Assembly: GCA_002294405.1 (NCBI GenBank)
Contig: DBFP01000043.1
Coordinates: 1 to 11,733 of the forward strand
DNA length: 11,733 bases
Source: Anaerolineales bacterium UBA877
GTDB lineage: Bacteria > Chloroflexota > Anaerolineae > Anaerolineales > Villigracilaceae
Direction of reading: 5' to 3'
The notes beneath the pieces were generated by a model that saw only the letters and a list, made by a program, of their open reading frames with translations, ran no database searches and was not told where the DNA came from. Position 1 is the stretch's first letter; each line of letters opens with the position of its first letter. The position numbers and the translations under genes were made by a program. This document shows positions 1 through 6,352 of this stretch, piece after piece.

Positions 1-236
1 CCTTTTGCCATTTTTACGGTGGCATAGTATTGCTTGCTCACATTAATTTGCATGGGAGGTGCTGATGAATATTGCTTCGAATTAACCGGTTTAGCGTTTG
101 ATCCACGCATCACCACCCAGATGACCGCCAGGATCGCAACGACGATAATTCCAATCGTAACGATTCTTGTATAAAGTTTCCGTCTGCTGCGCTGGGTTCG
201 CCTGGCTTCTCTTTTTGATATTTGTGACTTCGACAT
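1..236 (-). CDS. Membrane-anchored cyclophilin-type peptidyl-prolyl cis-trans isomerase, N-terminal part (runs off left edge)
   Basis: The minus strand encodes about 78 residues from an ATG at 236, preceded by an AAGGAC ribosome binding site. The N-terminus is very basic (MSKSQISKREARRTQRSRRK), followed by one hydrophobic segment at about residues 25-41 (IVTIGIIVVAILAVIWV), so the protein should be anchored in the membrane with its catalytic part outside. After a short Ser/Asn/Pro linker comes the beginning of a folded domain, PMQINVSKQYYATVKMAKG. This matches the first strand of bacterial cyclophilins, in which a 'Y-A-T-V/I-x-T-x-K/A-G' strand precedes the catalytic barrel. None of the catalytic residues lie in the window, so the enzyme call rests on this strand and the anchor layout. 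The gene lies 21 bases downstream of rluB on the same strand and is probably co-transcribed with it. It could instead be another secreted protein with a similar first strand. Confidence 0.62.
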   Translation of the reverse strand, partial: MSKSQISKREARRTQRSRRKLYTRIVTIGIIVVAILAVIWVVMRGSNAKPVNSKQYSSAPPMQINVSKQYYATVKMAK

Positions 237-257
237 TCTATTGTCCTTTTATATTTC

Positions 258-1070
258 CTAATTGCGGGGGACCTTAGTGGTTTTGTCTCGGCTAGTTCTC
301 GATTTTATTTGTTTCGCCTCAAAGGGTTTCTCGTTCTTTGTTAAAAAAGCCTTCGCTTGAGATGGGTTTTTTAATTGGCTCACTTCCTGTTCAGTCAGAT
401 ACCTCCATTCTCGGGGTTTTAAATTCCCCAAACGAAGTTCCCCCAACCTGACTCGAATTATACGTACCACTGGCAGACCTGTGACTTTCCCCATTTCACG
501 AATTTGTCGCTTATGCCCCTCCCGTAGGATGACATCCAACCAAGCGCCTTTACCAAATTTACTAATAACGAACACCTCTGCGGAGGAAGTTTTAAATCCA
601 TCCTCGAGAACCAGGCCTCTCCTCCATTTGGCAAGTTGTTCGCTGTCGGGGTGGGTCGCTACCAAAACTCGGTACTCTTTTTCATGCTCATACCTTGGGT
701 GGGTTAATATATTTGCCAGGTTTCCATCATTGGTCATCAGGATCAGCCCCTCAGAGTCAAAATCCAGTCGTCCCACCGGGTAAAGGGTCCCTTCCAAGGG
801 AACCAAATCTCGGACGGCTGTCCGTAGTTCTGGGTCATTTACTGTGGAGATAACTCCCCGGGGTTTATAAACTGCAACATATGTAAAGTCTTCCGCGCTT
901 AAAATTCGTCTCCCATCCACCGTGATCTTGTCTTCACTTGGGTCCGCCTTGTCACCAAGTTTAATCACATTACCGGAGACTCTCACCCTGCCAGCAATGA
1001 TAATATCTTCGCACCCTCTCCTCGACCCATACCCGGCGCGAGCGAGGATCTTTTGCACCCTTTCTTTCAT
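258..1070 (-). CDS. rluB: 23S rRNA pseudouridine synthase, RsuA/RluB family
   Basis: The protein isomerises a uridine to pseudouridine in rRNA; RluB of this family modifies 23S rRNA at the peptidyl-transferase region. The 270-residue product starts with an S4 RNA-binding domain (about residues 2-49, VQKILARAGYGSRRGCEDII). The synthase domain follows with the family motif GRLDFDSEGLILMTNDG at about 100-116, in which Asp103 is the catalytic aspartate. The motifs YKPRGVIST (68-76) and GHKRQIREM are also typical. The last 25 or so residues form a basic, Lys/Arg/Thr-rich tail probably outside the fold. The ATG at 1070 is one base from the stop of scpB, suggesting translational coupling, and this scpB-rluB order is conserved in many bacteria. 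RluB rather than RsuA or RluE/F is chosen from this neighbourhood; the exact target uridine cannot be read from the sequence. Confidence 0.9.
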   Translation of the reverse strand: MKERVQKILARAGYGSRRGCEDIIIAGRVRVSGNVIKLGDKADPSEDKITVDGRRILSAEDFTYVAVYKPRGVISTVNDPELRTAVRDLVPLEGTLYPVGRLDFDSEGLILMTNDGNLANILTHPRYEHEKEYRVLVATHPDSEQLAKWRRGLVLEDGFKTSSAEVFVISKFGKGAWLDVILREGHKRQIREMGKVTGLPVVRIIRVRLGELRLGNLKPREWRYLTEQEVSQLKNPSQAKAFLTKNEKPFEAKQIKSRTSRDKTTKVPRN

Positions 1071-1071
1071 A

Positions 1072-1638
1072 TCAGCCTTTTAATGCATCGTTATGGTTAT
1101 TTTCATTACCTGCTTCCGGCAGGTTAAGCGCGGGCAACTCCGTAAGCGAGCTTAAGCCAAAGTATTGCAGAAAATCCGGGGTGGTTCCATAAAGGATGGG
1201 TCGACCCGGTCCATCAGTCCTCCCCACTTCCTGGACAAGCCCTCTCCAAAGCAGCGATTTCATAACTCCTTCGCTGCTGACACCCCTCACCGCTTCAATT
1301 TGCGGGCGGGTTACCGGTTGTTGATATGCCACAATCGAAAGGGTTTCAAGTGCAGCCCGGCTTAAATGGCTGATGGCTTCCAGGCCAAGGTAATGTGCCA
1401 CTACTTCTGCATTTTCGGGAGCAGTGGTCATCTGCACGGCTCCGCCGTACCTCTGAAGCCGGAGACCACGAGCGTGCAATTCTTCATCAAGCTGTTTTAG
1501 GCTTTGTTCGACTTTCAAGACAGATATTTCCAGTACAGATGCAAGTTGGACTACTGCAACTGGCTCCCCTGACACAAAAAGAAGTGATTCAAGCACTTTT
1601 GATAATTCTGAAGGATTCTGATTTTCATAATCGCCCAT
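1072..1638 (-). CDS. scpB: Segregation and condensation protein B
   Basis: ScpB is the winged-helix kleisin-associated subunit of the bacterial SMC-ScpA-ScpB condensin, which compacts and segregates the chromosome. The 188-residue product has two winged-helix parts: an N-terminal one starting LSKVLESLLFVSGEPV and a second around LSRAALETLSIVAYQQPVTR. The signature stretch GVSSEGVMKSLLWRGLV, then GRPILYGTTPDFLQYFGL, is diagnostic. I set the start at the ATG at 1638 because GGTGAG lies about 10 bases upstream and the next residues match where ScpB proteins normally begin. An upstream in-frame ATG at 1683 adds 15 residues that look non-coding and has no ribosome binding site. The C-terminal tail, rich in Asn and Asp, is short. 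scpA, often directly upstream of scpB, is not in the window: the next gene upstream is divergent. Confidence 0.93.
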   Translation of the reverse strand: MGDYENQNPSELSKVLESLLFVSGEPVAVVQLASVLEISVLKVEQSLKQLDEELHARGLRLQRYGGAVQMTTAPENAEVVAHYLGLEAISHLSRAALETLSIVAYQQPVTRPQIEAVRGVSSEGVMKSLLWRGLVQEVGRTDGPGRPILYGTTPDFLQYFGLSSLTELPALNLPEAGNENNHNDALKG

Positions 1639-1742
1639 GCTATAATTACTCACCATGTATAATATTTGGCTGCCGAAAACCATTCTAATAATCTACCACG
1701 GAAACCACGGACGTAAATTTTACCATTTCACGGGAGTCTGTC
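1639..1742. promoter_or_regulatory. Divergent promoter region between scpB operon and lipoprotein genes
   Basis: This roughly 100-base AT-rich stretch separates two divergently read units and must hold both promoters. For the minus strand, TATTAT (complement of 1659-1664) is a plausible -10 box for scpB, but no good -35 box is seen. For the plus strand, TTGGCT at 1666-1671 could be a -35 box with a poor -10 near 1689. A direct repeat CCACGGA occurs at 1696-1702 and 1705-1711, nine bases apart, and could be a regulator site. The exact boxes are guesses. Confidence 0.3.
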
Positions 1743-2321
1743 ATAGGGAACTTTAATTCACGGAAAATTCCAATATTTGCTGGAATTTTAAGCCTGGTGT
1801 TGGTTATTCTGGCTTGCACATTTAATATCGGTGGTCCCAGTTACCCCACCCCACCTATCCTGGTCTCCACGGAGGCGGTTGGAGAGCTCAAGTCATCGCT
1901 GGAGACTGCAGTTGCAGCCGGCGCTCAATCTGGGCAGATCACCTTGACCTTTACCGAATCTCAATTAACTTCATATCTAACATATAAACTCCTTGGACAG
2001 TCTCATCCTTTATTCTCTAACCCGCAGGTTTATCTTCGGGGTGGTCAACTTAAGATCTATGGAACAGTCGAAAAAGGATATTTTCAGGCGACAGCAAGGA
2101 TTATTTTTAATGCAGCCATTGACAACCAGGGTAAGTTATCAATCGAGTTGTTTTCAGCGGATTTTGGTCCATTGCCCATTCCCAATGGGCTGAAAGAAAT
2201 TGTTACCACAACCATCCAGGAAGCTTACTCAGGAGCCTTGGGTCCCATTGCCACTGGCTTTCGATTGCAAAGCATGATGATTGAAGATGGCACGATGCAA
2301 ATTATCGGGCTCGGAAAATAG
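1743..2321 (+). CDS. Putative secreted lipoprotein of unknown function
   Basis: The product looks like a small exported lipoprotein. From an ATA codon at 1743 the frame reads a 25-residue lipoprotein signal: a short N-region with Arg7-Lys8, a hydrophobic core (IPIFAGILSLVLVILA), and a lipid-anchor cysteine at residue 25. The first standard start codon in the frame is a GTG at 1797, which would leave only six residues before that cysteine, too few for a signal peptide. The ATA is preceded by GGGAG at 1732-1736. The start is therefore either non-canonical or obscured by a base error. The mature part (about 167 residues) has alternating beta-strand patterns, including the segments ITLTFTESQLTSYL and GQLKIYGTVEKGYFQATARI. 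These faintly recall LmeA/YpmS (DUF2140)-type lipid-binding folds, but I do not recognise the family with confidence. The next lipoprotein gene starts 23 bases downstream, so the two are probably co-transcribed. Confidence 0.68.
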   Translation: MGNFNSRKIPIFAGILSLVLVILACTFNIGGPSYPTPPILVSTEAVGELKSSLETAVAAGAQSGQITLTFTESQLTSYLTYKLLGQSHPLFSNPQVYLRGGQLKIYGTVEKGYFQATARIIFNAAIDNQGKLSIELFSADFGPLPIPNGLKEIVTTTIQEAYSGALGPIATGFRLQSMMIEDGTMQIIGLGK

Positions 2322-2344
2322 CATTTGTTGCACACAGACTTCAG

Positions 2345-3922
2345 ATGACTAAAAACTATTTTGTTCTTGGTGCTGTTCTTTTTTATATGATTGCATGTAC
2401 TCCGCAAATCCAACAGACCGGGCTGGCTGTCAATTTGATTGCCGATGGGTCCACATATCACGTGACTATGACAGCAGGGAGCACGGTTCAACAAGCCCTT
2501 AATGCTGCATTGATAAAATTGTCCCAAACAGATAGAGTGGACCCGCCTGCGTATTCATTGATTTCCGAAGGATTAACCATAACCGTCACCCGGGTGCGCG
2601 AAGAATTCGAGACTCAACAAGTGATAATTCCCTTTGAACGACAAGAACTGCATAACGAATCTTTATTAATTGGTGAAACCCGCCTAATCCAGGCGGGGAA
2701 AAACGGACTACGTGAAATTACGATCCGTCATGTATTCGAAAATGATATTGATTTGAGCAGTTCGGTTGTCTCGGAAAATATCCTGCAAACTCCCATCCCA
2801 GAGATAGTGATGATTGGTGTCCAGTCACCGTTTGCTGCGCTGGCCATCCCTGGAAAATTGGTTTATCTGACCGGTGGCAATGCGTGGTTGATGGAGGGAA
2901 CAACCTCCAACCGCCGACCATTGGTCACCACGGGTGATATTGACGGCAAAATATTCTCCCTTTCACCAGACGGAAAGTTTTTACTTTTCTCACGAAAATC
3001 CAATAAACCCGGGGACCAGGAAATAAACACCCTGTGGATGATCAACACTGCGGCCCCACCTTCCGATCCGGTTGACCTGGGTATTTCCAATGTGGTGCAC
3101 TTTGCTGCCTGGAAACCTGGTGAAGAATATCTGGTTGCTTTCTCAACTGTCGAACCTCGAACTACTGCACCTGGTTGGCAAGCAAACAATGATCTGCACT
3201 TTCTCCCAATTCGGAACGAGTTGCCCGGGAAGGTAATTGATATTCTCGATACAAACGCTGGTGGCATATATGGTTGGTGGGGGATAACTTTCGCCTGGTC
3301 TCCAGGCGGAGATAGTCTGGCATATTCTCGTCCGGATGGGGTGGGGCTGGTAAATCTCAAGGACTCAGTGTTGATCCCTCTGGTAGATATTACTCCTCTT
3401 AATACACATAGTGATTGGGCTTGGACACCGGCCCTTTTCTGGAGCAGTGACGATCGCACCATTTTCATGGTCAATCATGCTGCCCCGACGGGTCTTGTCA
3501 GTCCGGAAGAATCACAAAATTTCGACCTCACCTATATATCTATTCCGGATGACGTGAGTACCATGCTAATTCGACAAACCGGAATGTTCGCAAATCCATC
3601 CGTTTCTTCCCCGATAAAAATGGAATCAAATTCATATTATCTCGTTGCTTTCCTCCAGGCAATTTTTCCCAGCCAATCAAAGACCAGTCGCTATATGCTG
3701 GATGTGGTTAATAGTGATGGGACCAACCTTCGTCCATTGTTTCCTGCTGAAGGACGGTCTGGTTTGGAACCACAAACCCCCGTTTGGGCCCCAAGTTCCC
3801 CTGATGCGCGCAACTTTCTCGGTGTTATATATGAAGGTAACCTTTGGATAGTGGATGCAGACTCGGGGCAATCCCAGCAAATAACGGGAGATGGACTAAC
3901 CAGCCAGATTGATTGGAAGTGA
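2345..3922 (+). CDS. Lipoprotein with DUF348-like and G5-like domains joined to a TolB/WD40-like beta-propeller
   Basis: This 525-residue protein has a lipoprotein signal (MTKNYFVLGAVLFYMIAC) with the anchor cysteine at residue 18, so it is likely held on the outer face of the membrane. Residues about 28-84 resemble the ubiquitin-like DUF348 module (a TAGSTVQQAL segment followed by a TVTRV strand). Residues about 86-159 look like a G5 domain, with the typical opening strand, a 'G-x-x-x-x-x-x-G-x-x-G' spacing and the LREITIRHVFENDIDLSS stretch. The rest (about 165-525) is a beta-propeller of the TolB/WD40-like PD40 kind, with repeated blades such as FSLSPDGKFLLFSRKS, FAWSPGGDSLAYSRPDG, LFWSSDDRTIFMVNH and, at the end, a NLWIVDADSGQ blade. 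DUF348 and G5 commonly accompany cell-wall-active enzymes (Rpf, 3D domains), but no catalytic domain is present. A sensing, scaffolding or ligand-binding role in the envelope is an inference. No clear ribosome binding site precedes the ATG. Confidence 0.8.
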   Translation: MTKNYFVLGAVLFYMIACTPQIQQTGLAVNLIADGSTYHVTMTAGSTVQQALNAALIKLSQTDRVDPPAYSLISEGLTITVTRVREEFETQQVIIPFERQELHNESLLIGETRLIQAGKNGLREITIRHVFENDIDLSSSVVSENILQTPIPEIVMIGVQSPFAALAIPGKLVYLTGGNAWLMEGTTSNRRPLVTTGDIDGKIFSLSPDGKFLLFSRKSNKPGDQEINTLWMINTAAPPSDPVDLGISNVVHFAAWKPGEEYLVAFSTVEPRTTAPGWQANNDLHFLPIRNELPGKVIDILDTNAGGIYGWWGITFAWSPGGDSLAYSRPDGVGLVNLKDSVLIPLVDITPLNTHSDWAWTPALFWSSDDRTIFMVNHAAPTGLVSPEESQNFDLTYISIPDDVSTMLIRQTGMFANPSVSSPIKMESNSYYLVAFLQAIFPSQSKTSRYMLDVVNSDGTNLRPLFPAEGRSGLEPQTPVWAPSSPDARNFLGVIYEGNLWIVDADSGQSQQITGDGLTSQIDWK

Positions 3923-3975
3923 TGTCAACTTTGCAGCGGGGATAATTTCCCAACGCAGATCGTTAGGAGCAATAT

Positions 3976-4932
3976 ATGCGTATTCTTCTCACCGGGGCTG
4001 CAGGCTTTCTCGGTTCACATCTTTGCGATCGATTCCTTGGGGAAGGGCATGAAGTAATTGGTATCGACAACTTTGTGACTGGAAATCGTGAAAACATCGC
4101 CCATTTAATCAAGAATAAGAATTTTTCTTTTTTTAGGCACGATGTTTCTGAACCTATATCAGTACGCACCAAGGTTGACGCAGTCCTTCATTTTGCCTCC
4201 CCTGCTAGTCCTAATCCTGCCTCCCCCTTTGGTTATCCAAACCTGCCGGTTGAAACTTTGAGGGCAGGCTCGCTTGGCACATTTAACACACTCGAAATTG
4301 CCTTAATAAATTCAGCCCGATTCCTTTTCGCATCGACATCCGAGATCTATGGCGATCCGCAGGAGCATCCTCAAAATGAGGGGTATTGGGGTCATGTAAA
4401 CCCGGTTGGCCCGCGCTCAATGTACGATGAGGCGAAACGTTTTGCTGAAGCCCTTGTCATGGCATATTTCCGTTCTAAGAGTGCGGATACACGCATTGTC
4501 CGTATATTCAACACTTTTGGTCCTCGCATGAGGTTGGATGATGGGCGGGTTGTTCCGAGTTTCATTTTTCAAGCACTTCAAAACAAACCTTTATCCATCT
4601 ATGGTGACGGGCTGCAAACGCGTTCCTTTTGCTATGTAGATGATCAGGTGGAAGGAATTTATCGCCTGCTTCTTTCTTCTGAACATATGCCCATTAATAT
4701 TGGAAATCCCAGCGAGACTTCCATTCTTGAATTTGCTCAGATTATTAACCAGCTCACAGGGAACACTGCTGGAGTTGAATATTCTCCCCACAGCCGGACT
4801 GACAATGATCCCCAACATCGCTGTCCTGATATCAGCAGGGCCAGGACACAACTTGGATGGGAAGCGAAAATCGATCTGAAGGAGGGATTGATGCGAACCA
4901 TTACCTTCTTCAAGGGAAAATTAGGGTTGTGA
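3976..4932 (+). CDS. NAD-dependent epimerase/dehydratase of UDP-glucuronate decarboxylase (UXS) type
   Basis: Enzymes of this type convert UDP-glucuronate to UDP-xylose with a tightly bound NAD, supplying a sugar for surface glycans. The 318-residue protein is an extended short-chain dehydrogenase: Rossmann motif GAAGFLGSH (7-15), Asp31 after the second strand for the NAD ribose, then the family-specific stretch [19 protein letters not shown] (121-139). Thr121, Glu123, Tyr150 and Lys154 match the spacing of the catalytic Thr, Glu, Tyr and Lys of known UXS enzymes, and [10 protein letters not shown] (278-287) holds the usual late arginine. The call is from these motifs; the substrate is not proven, and another UDP- or dTDP-sugar enzyme of the family is possible. 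The ATG at 3976 has a TAGGAG site seven bases or so upstream. The GtrA gene follows four bases after the stop, suggesting co-transcription. Confidence 0.87.
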   Translation: MRILLTGAAGFLGSHLCDRFLGEGHEVIGIDNFVTGNRENIAHLIKNKNFSFFRHDVSEPISVRTKVDAVLHFASPASPNPASPFGYPNLPVETLRAGSLGTFNTLEIALINSARFLFASTSEIYGDPQEHPQNEGYWGHVNPVGPRSMYDEAKRFAEALVMAYFRSKSADTRIVRIFNTFGPRMRLDDGRVVPSFIFQALQNKPLSIYGDGLQTRSFCYVDDQVEGIYRLLLSSEHMPINIGNPSETSILEFAQIINQLTGNTAGVEYSPHSRTDNDPQHRCPDISRARTQLGWEAKIDLKEGLMRTITFFKGKLGL

Positions 4933-4936
4933 TAAT

Positions 4937-5401
4937 ATGACGATGGAGATTCGCTCCAAGGAGTGGTCCCGTTTCACAAAATTTATCACTGTGGGTGTAT
5001 TTGGTGCCTTGGTGGATTTCGGGATAATGAATATTTTATCGCAGTTATTCAGGATGCCACTCATTATCGCGGGAACAATATCATTCGTATGCGCCATCAT
5101 TAGCAATTTCTTATGGAACCGCTTTTGGACATATCCCGATTCCCGGTCACGCTCGTTCACCAATCAAATGATTATGTTCTTTATTGTTAACTTGGCAGGT
5201 GTAGCCCTTCGCCTCCCCATCCTCCATTTCCTGGAACCTCCCATGCAAAGGTTTATAATTTCGCTGGATTTTAATTTTCCACTTTCTGCAGAAATTCTGG
5301 GTAAAAACATCACACTGGCGATTGCAGTTGGCGTGGTGATGTTATGGAATTTCTTCATTAATCGTTATTGGACGTATAATGATATCGATAAGCATCAATG
5401 A
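4937..5401 (+). CDS. GtrA family membrane protein (polyprenyl-linked sugar flippase-like)
   Basis: GtrA-family proteins are small membrane proteins thought to move or help assemble polyprenyl-linked sugars for O-antigen, teichoic acid or arabinogalactan modification. This 154-residue product has four predicted membrane segments at about 14-36, 41-63, 76-97 and 121-145. It carries the duplicated family signature: SNFLWNRFWTY after the second segment and WNFFINRYWTY after the fourth. The N-terminal motif RFTKFITVGVFGALVDFGI is also typical. It starts four bases after the UDP-sugar epimerase gene, consistent with a shared pathway in surface glycan building, but no glycosyltransferase lies next to it in the window. 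The initiating ATG has only a weak AGGG upstream; a second ATG two codons later (4943) is possible. Confidence 0.88.
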   Translation: MTMEIRSKEWSRFTKFITVGVFGALVDFGIMNILSQLFRMPLIIAGTISFVCAIISNFLWNRFWTYPDSRSRSFTNQMIMFFIVNLAGVALRLPILHFLEPPMQRFIISLDFNFPLSAEILGKNITLAIAVGVVMLWNFFINRYWTYNDIDKHQ

Positions 5402-5413
5402 TAAGGACCTATT

Positions 5414-5797
5414 ATGAACACACAACCACAACGCTCCATCATTCCCATTTACACATCGCGCGGCGATGCGGAAGCATTCCTGGTTTACCCCTACCTGCAT
5501 AACCGTCTGGGTGAATGGATTGGATGGGTTACTGCCGATCGCCAGGTTTATTCAGTGCTTGGAATGTATGTAGGCGATTTGACCGCAGAACCCCGCATCA
5601 TTCGCAAGCGCATTACCTCCACGCTCAAACCGAGAAAATCTCCACCCGGTCACCCTGCACGGTTGGATGTTCCTGCCACGATCCCACTCGCCCCATTAAT
5701 GGGCGATCTTCGATTTGGAGTCACCGATATCTTGCTGGAAGAACCCGAACGGTTGCATACTGTGGATATGGGTGATTTAAAACAGGACTTGGATTAG
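5414..5797 (+). CDS. Conserved-looking small protein of unknown function
   Basis: I do not recognise a characterised family with certainty. The 127-residue product starts at an ATG with a good AAGGACC site about seven bases upstream, after the GtrA stop at 5401. The first half (about 20-65) has short repeated strand-turn units with aromatic and Gly residues (YPYLHNRLGEWIGWVTADRQ, then VYSVLGMYVGDL), resembling the small '4-fold beta flower' domain seen in uncharacterised bacterial proteins. A conserved-looking basic Arg/Lys segment (IIRKRITSTLKPRKSPPGHP) follows, then a Pro-rich stretch and an acidic end. No signal peptide or membrane segment is seen, so it should be cytoplasmic. It sits six bases before the thioesterase gene and is probably co-transcribed with it, but that gives no firm hint of function. 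The codon usage and coding signal look normal for the region. Confidence 0.75.
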   Translation: MNTQPQRSIIPIYTSRGDAEAFLVYPYLHNRLGEWIGWVTADRQVYSVLGMYVGDLTAEPRIIRKRITSTLKPRKSPPGHPARLDVPATIPLAPLMGDLRFGVTDILLEEPERLHTVDMGDLKQDLD

Positions 5798-5803
5798 CAA
5801 GGC

Positions 5804-6283
5804 ATGGAACAACACACCCACAGTCCCAAATCCGTGCGTGCGTCACGGATTCAATTATCTCAAATGATGATGCCCGAACACGCGAATATTTATGGGAATG
5901 TGCATGGCGGCTGGATCATGAAGCTGGTAGACGAAGCTGGGGCACTTGCCTCCACCCGCCACGCTGCCCATCGAACCGTAACAGTAGCCATCGACCAGAT
6001 GATTTTTCGCCACCCCATTCATATTGGCGACCTGGTGATTTTAAATGCTGAAGTTACATATGCCGGGAAAACCTCAATGGAAGTCGAGGTTAATGTTATT
6101 GCCGAAAACCCCATATCTGGAGAACAAACACACACGAATGCAGCCTATCTCGTATATGTTGCATTGGACGATAATGGCAAGCCCACCCAGATCCCACCGC
6201 TTATGGTGGAGACACCAGAAGAACAGGTTCGCATGGATGAGGCTGTGAAACGTCAACAACGACGATTGGCGCAAAAACCCTGA
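5804..6283 (+). CDS. Acyl-CoA thioesterase, hotdog fold (YciA/BFIT-type)
   Basis: Enzymes of this family hydrolyse acyl-CoA thioesters to free acid and CoA in the cytoplasm. The 159-residue protein is one hotdog domain: the conserved N-terminal segment ANIYGNVHGGWIMKLVDEAG (about residues 27-46) contains the Asn/Gly-Gly helix start and Asp43, the likely catalytic acid. The rest of the domain follows: a strand with TVAIDQMIFRHPIHIGDLV (about 60-78) and a later strand with SMEVEVNVIAEN. The C-terminal tail after about residue 135 is charged, with many Glu and Gln, and may form a helix. The chain length preference cannot be read from sequence. The ATG at 5804 has AAGG very close to it, so the ribosome binding site is weak; translation may be coupled to the gene six bases upstream. 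No terminator is seen after it. Confidence 0.9.
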   Translation: MEQHTHSPKSVRASRIQLSQMMMPEHANIYGNVHGGWIMKLVDEAGALASTRHAAHRTVTVAIDQMIFRHPIHIGDLVILNAEVTYAGKTSMEVEVNVIAENPISGEQTHTNAAYLVYVALDDNGKPTQIPPLMVETPEEQVRMDEAVKRQQRRLAQKP

Positions 6284-6304
6284 TCACTAATAATTCCTGA
6301 AATT

Positions 6305-6310
6305 TATAAT
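6305..6310 (+). promoter_or_regulatory. Possible -10 box for the ChlI-like gene
   Basis: A perfect TATAAT lies between the thioesterase stop and the ATPase start, implying transcription from about 6317. A good -35 box is lacking: TGATCA at 6281-6286 is at 18-base spacing but matches poorly. The expected transcript start falls on an in-frame GTG at 6317. Confidence 0.35.
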
Positions 6311-6352
6311 ATTTTTGTGTACCTCATTCTCCAAATTTCCCAAAATACATCA

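Noticed and set aside
2863..3474. 203-residue open frame on the minus strand inside the propeller gene
   Set aside because: It lies opposite a well-supported coding region, has no recognisable motif, and its composition is that of an antisense shadow.
3936..3956. Hairpin GGGGA/TTCCC between the propeller lipoprotein and the epimerase gene
   Set aside because: The stem is short and has no T-tract after it, so a terminator call is not supported.
6317..6352. GTG-started N-terminal extension of the ChlI-like ATPase
   Set aside because: The 12 extra residues look non-coding and have no ribosome binding site; kept only as an alternative start.
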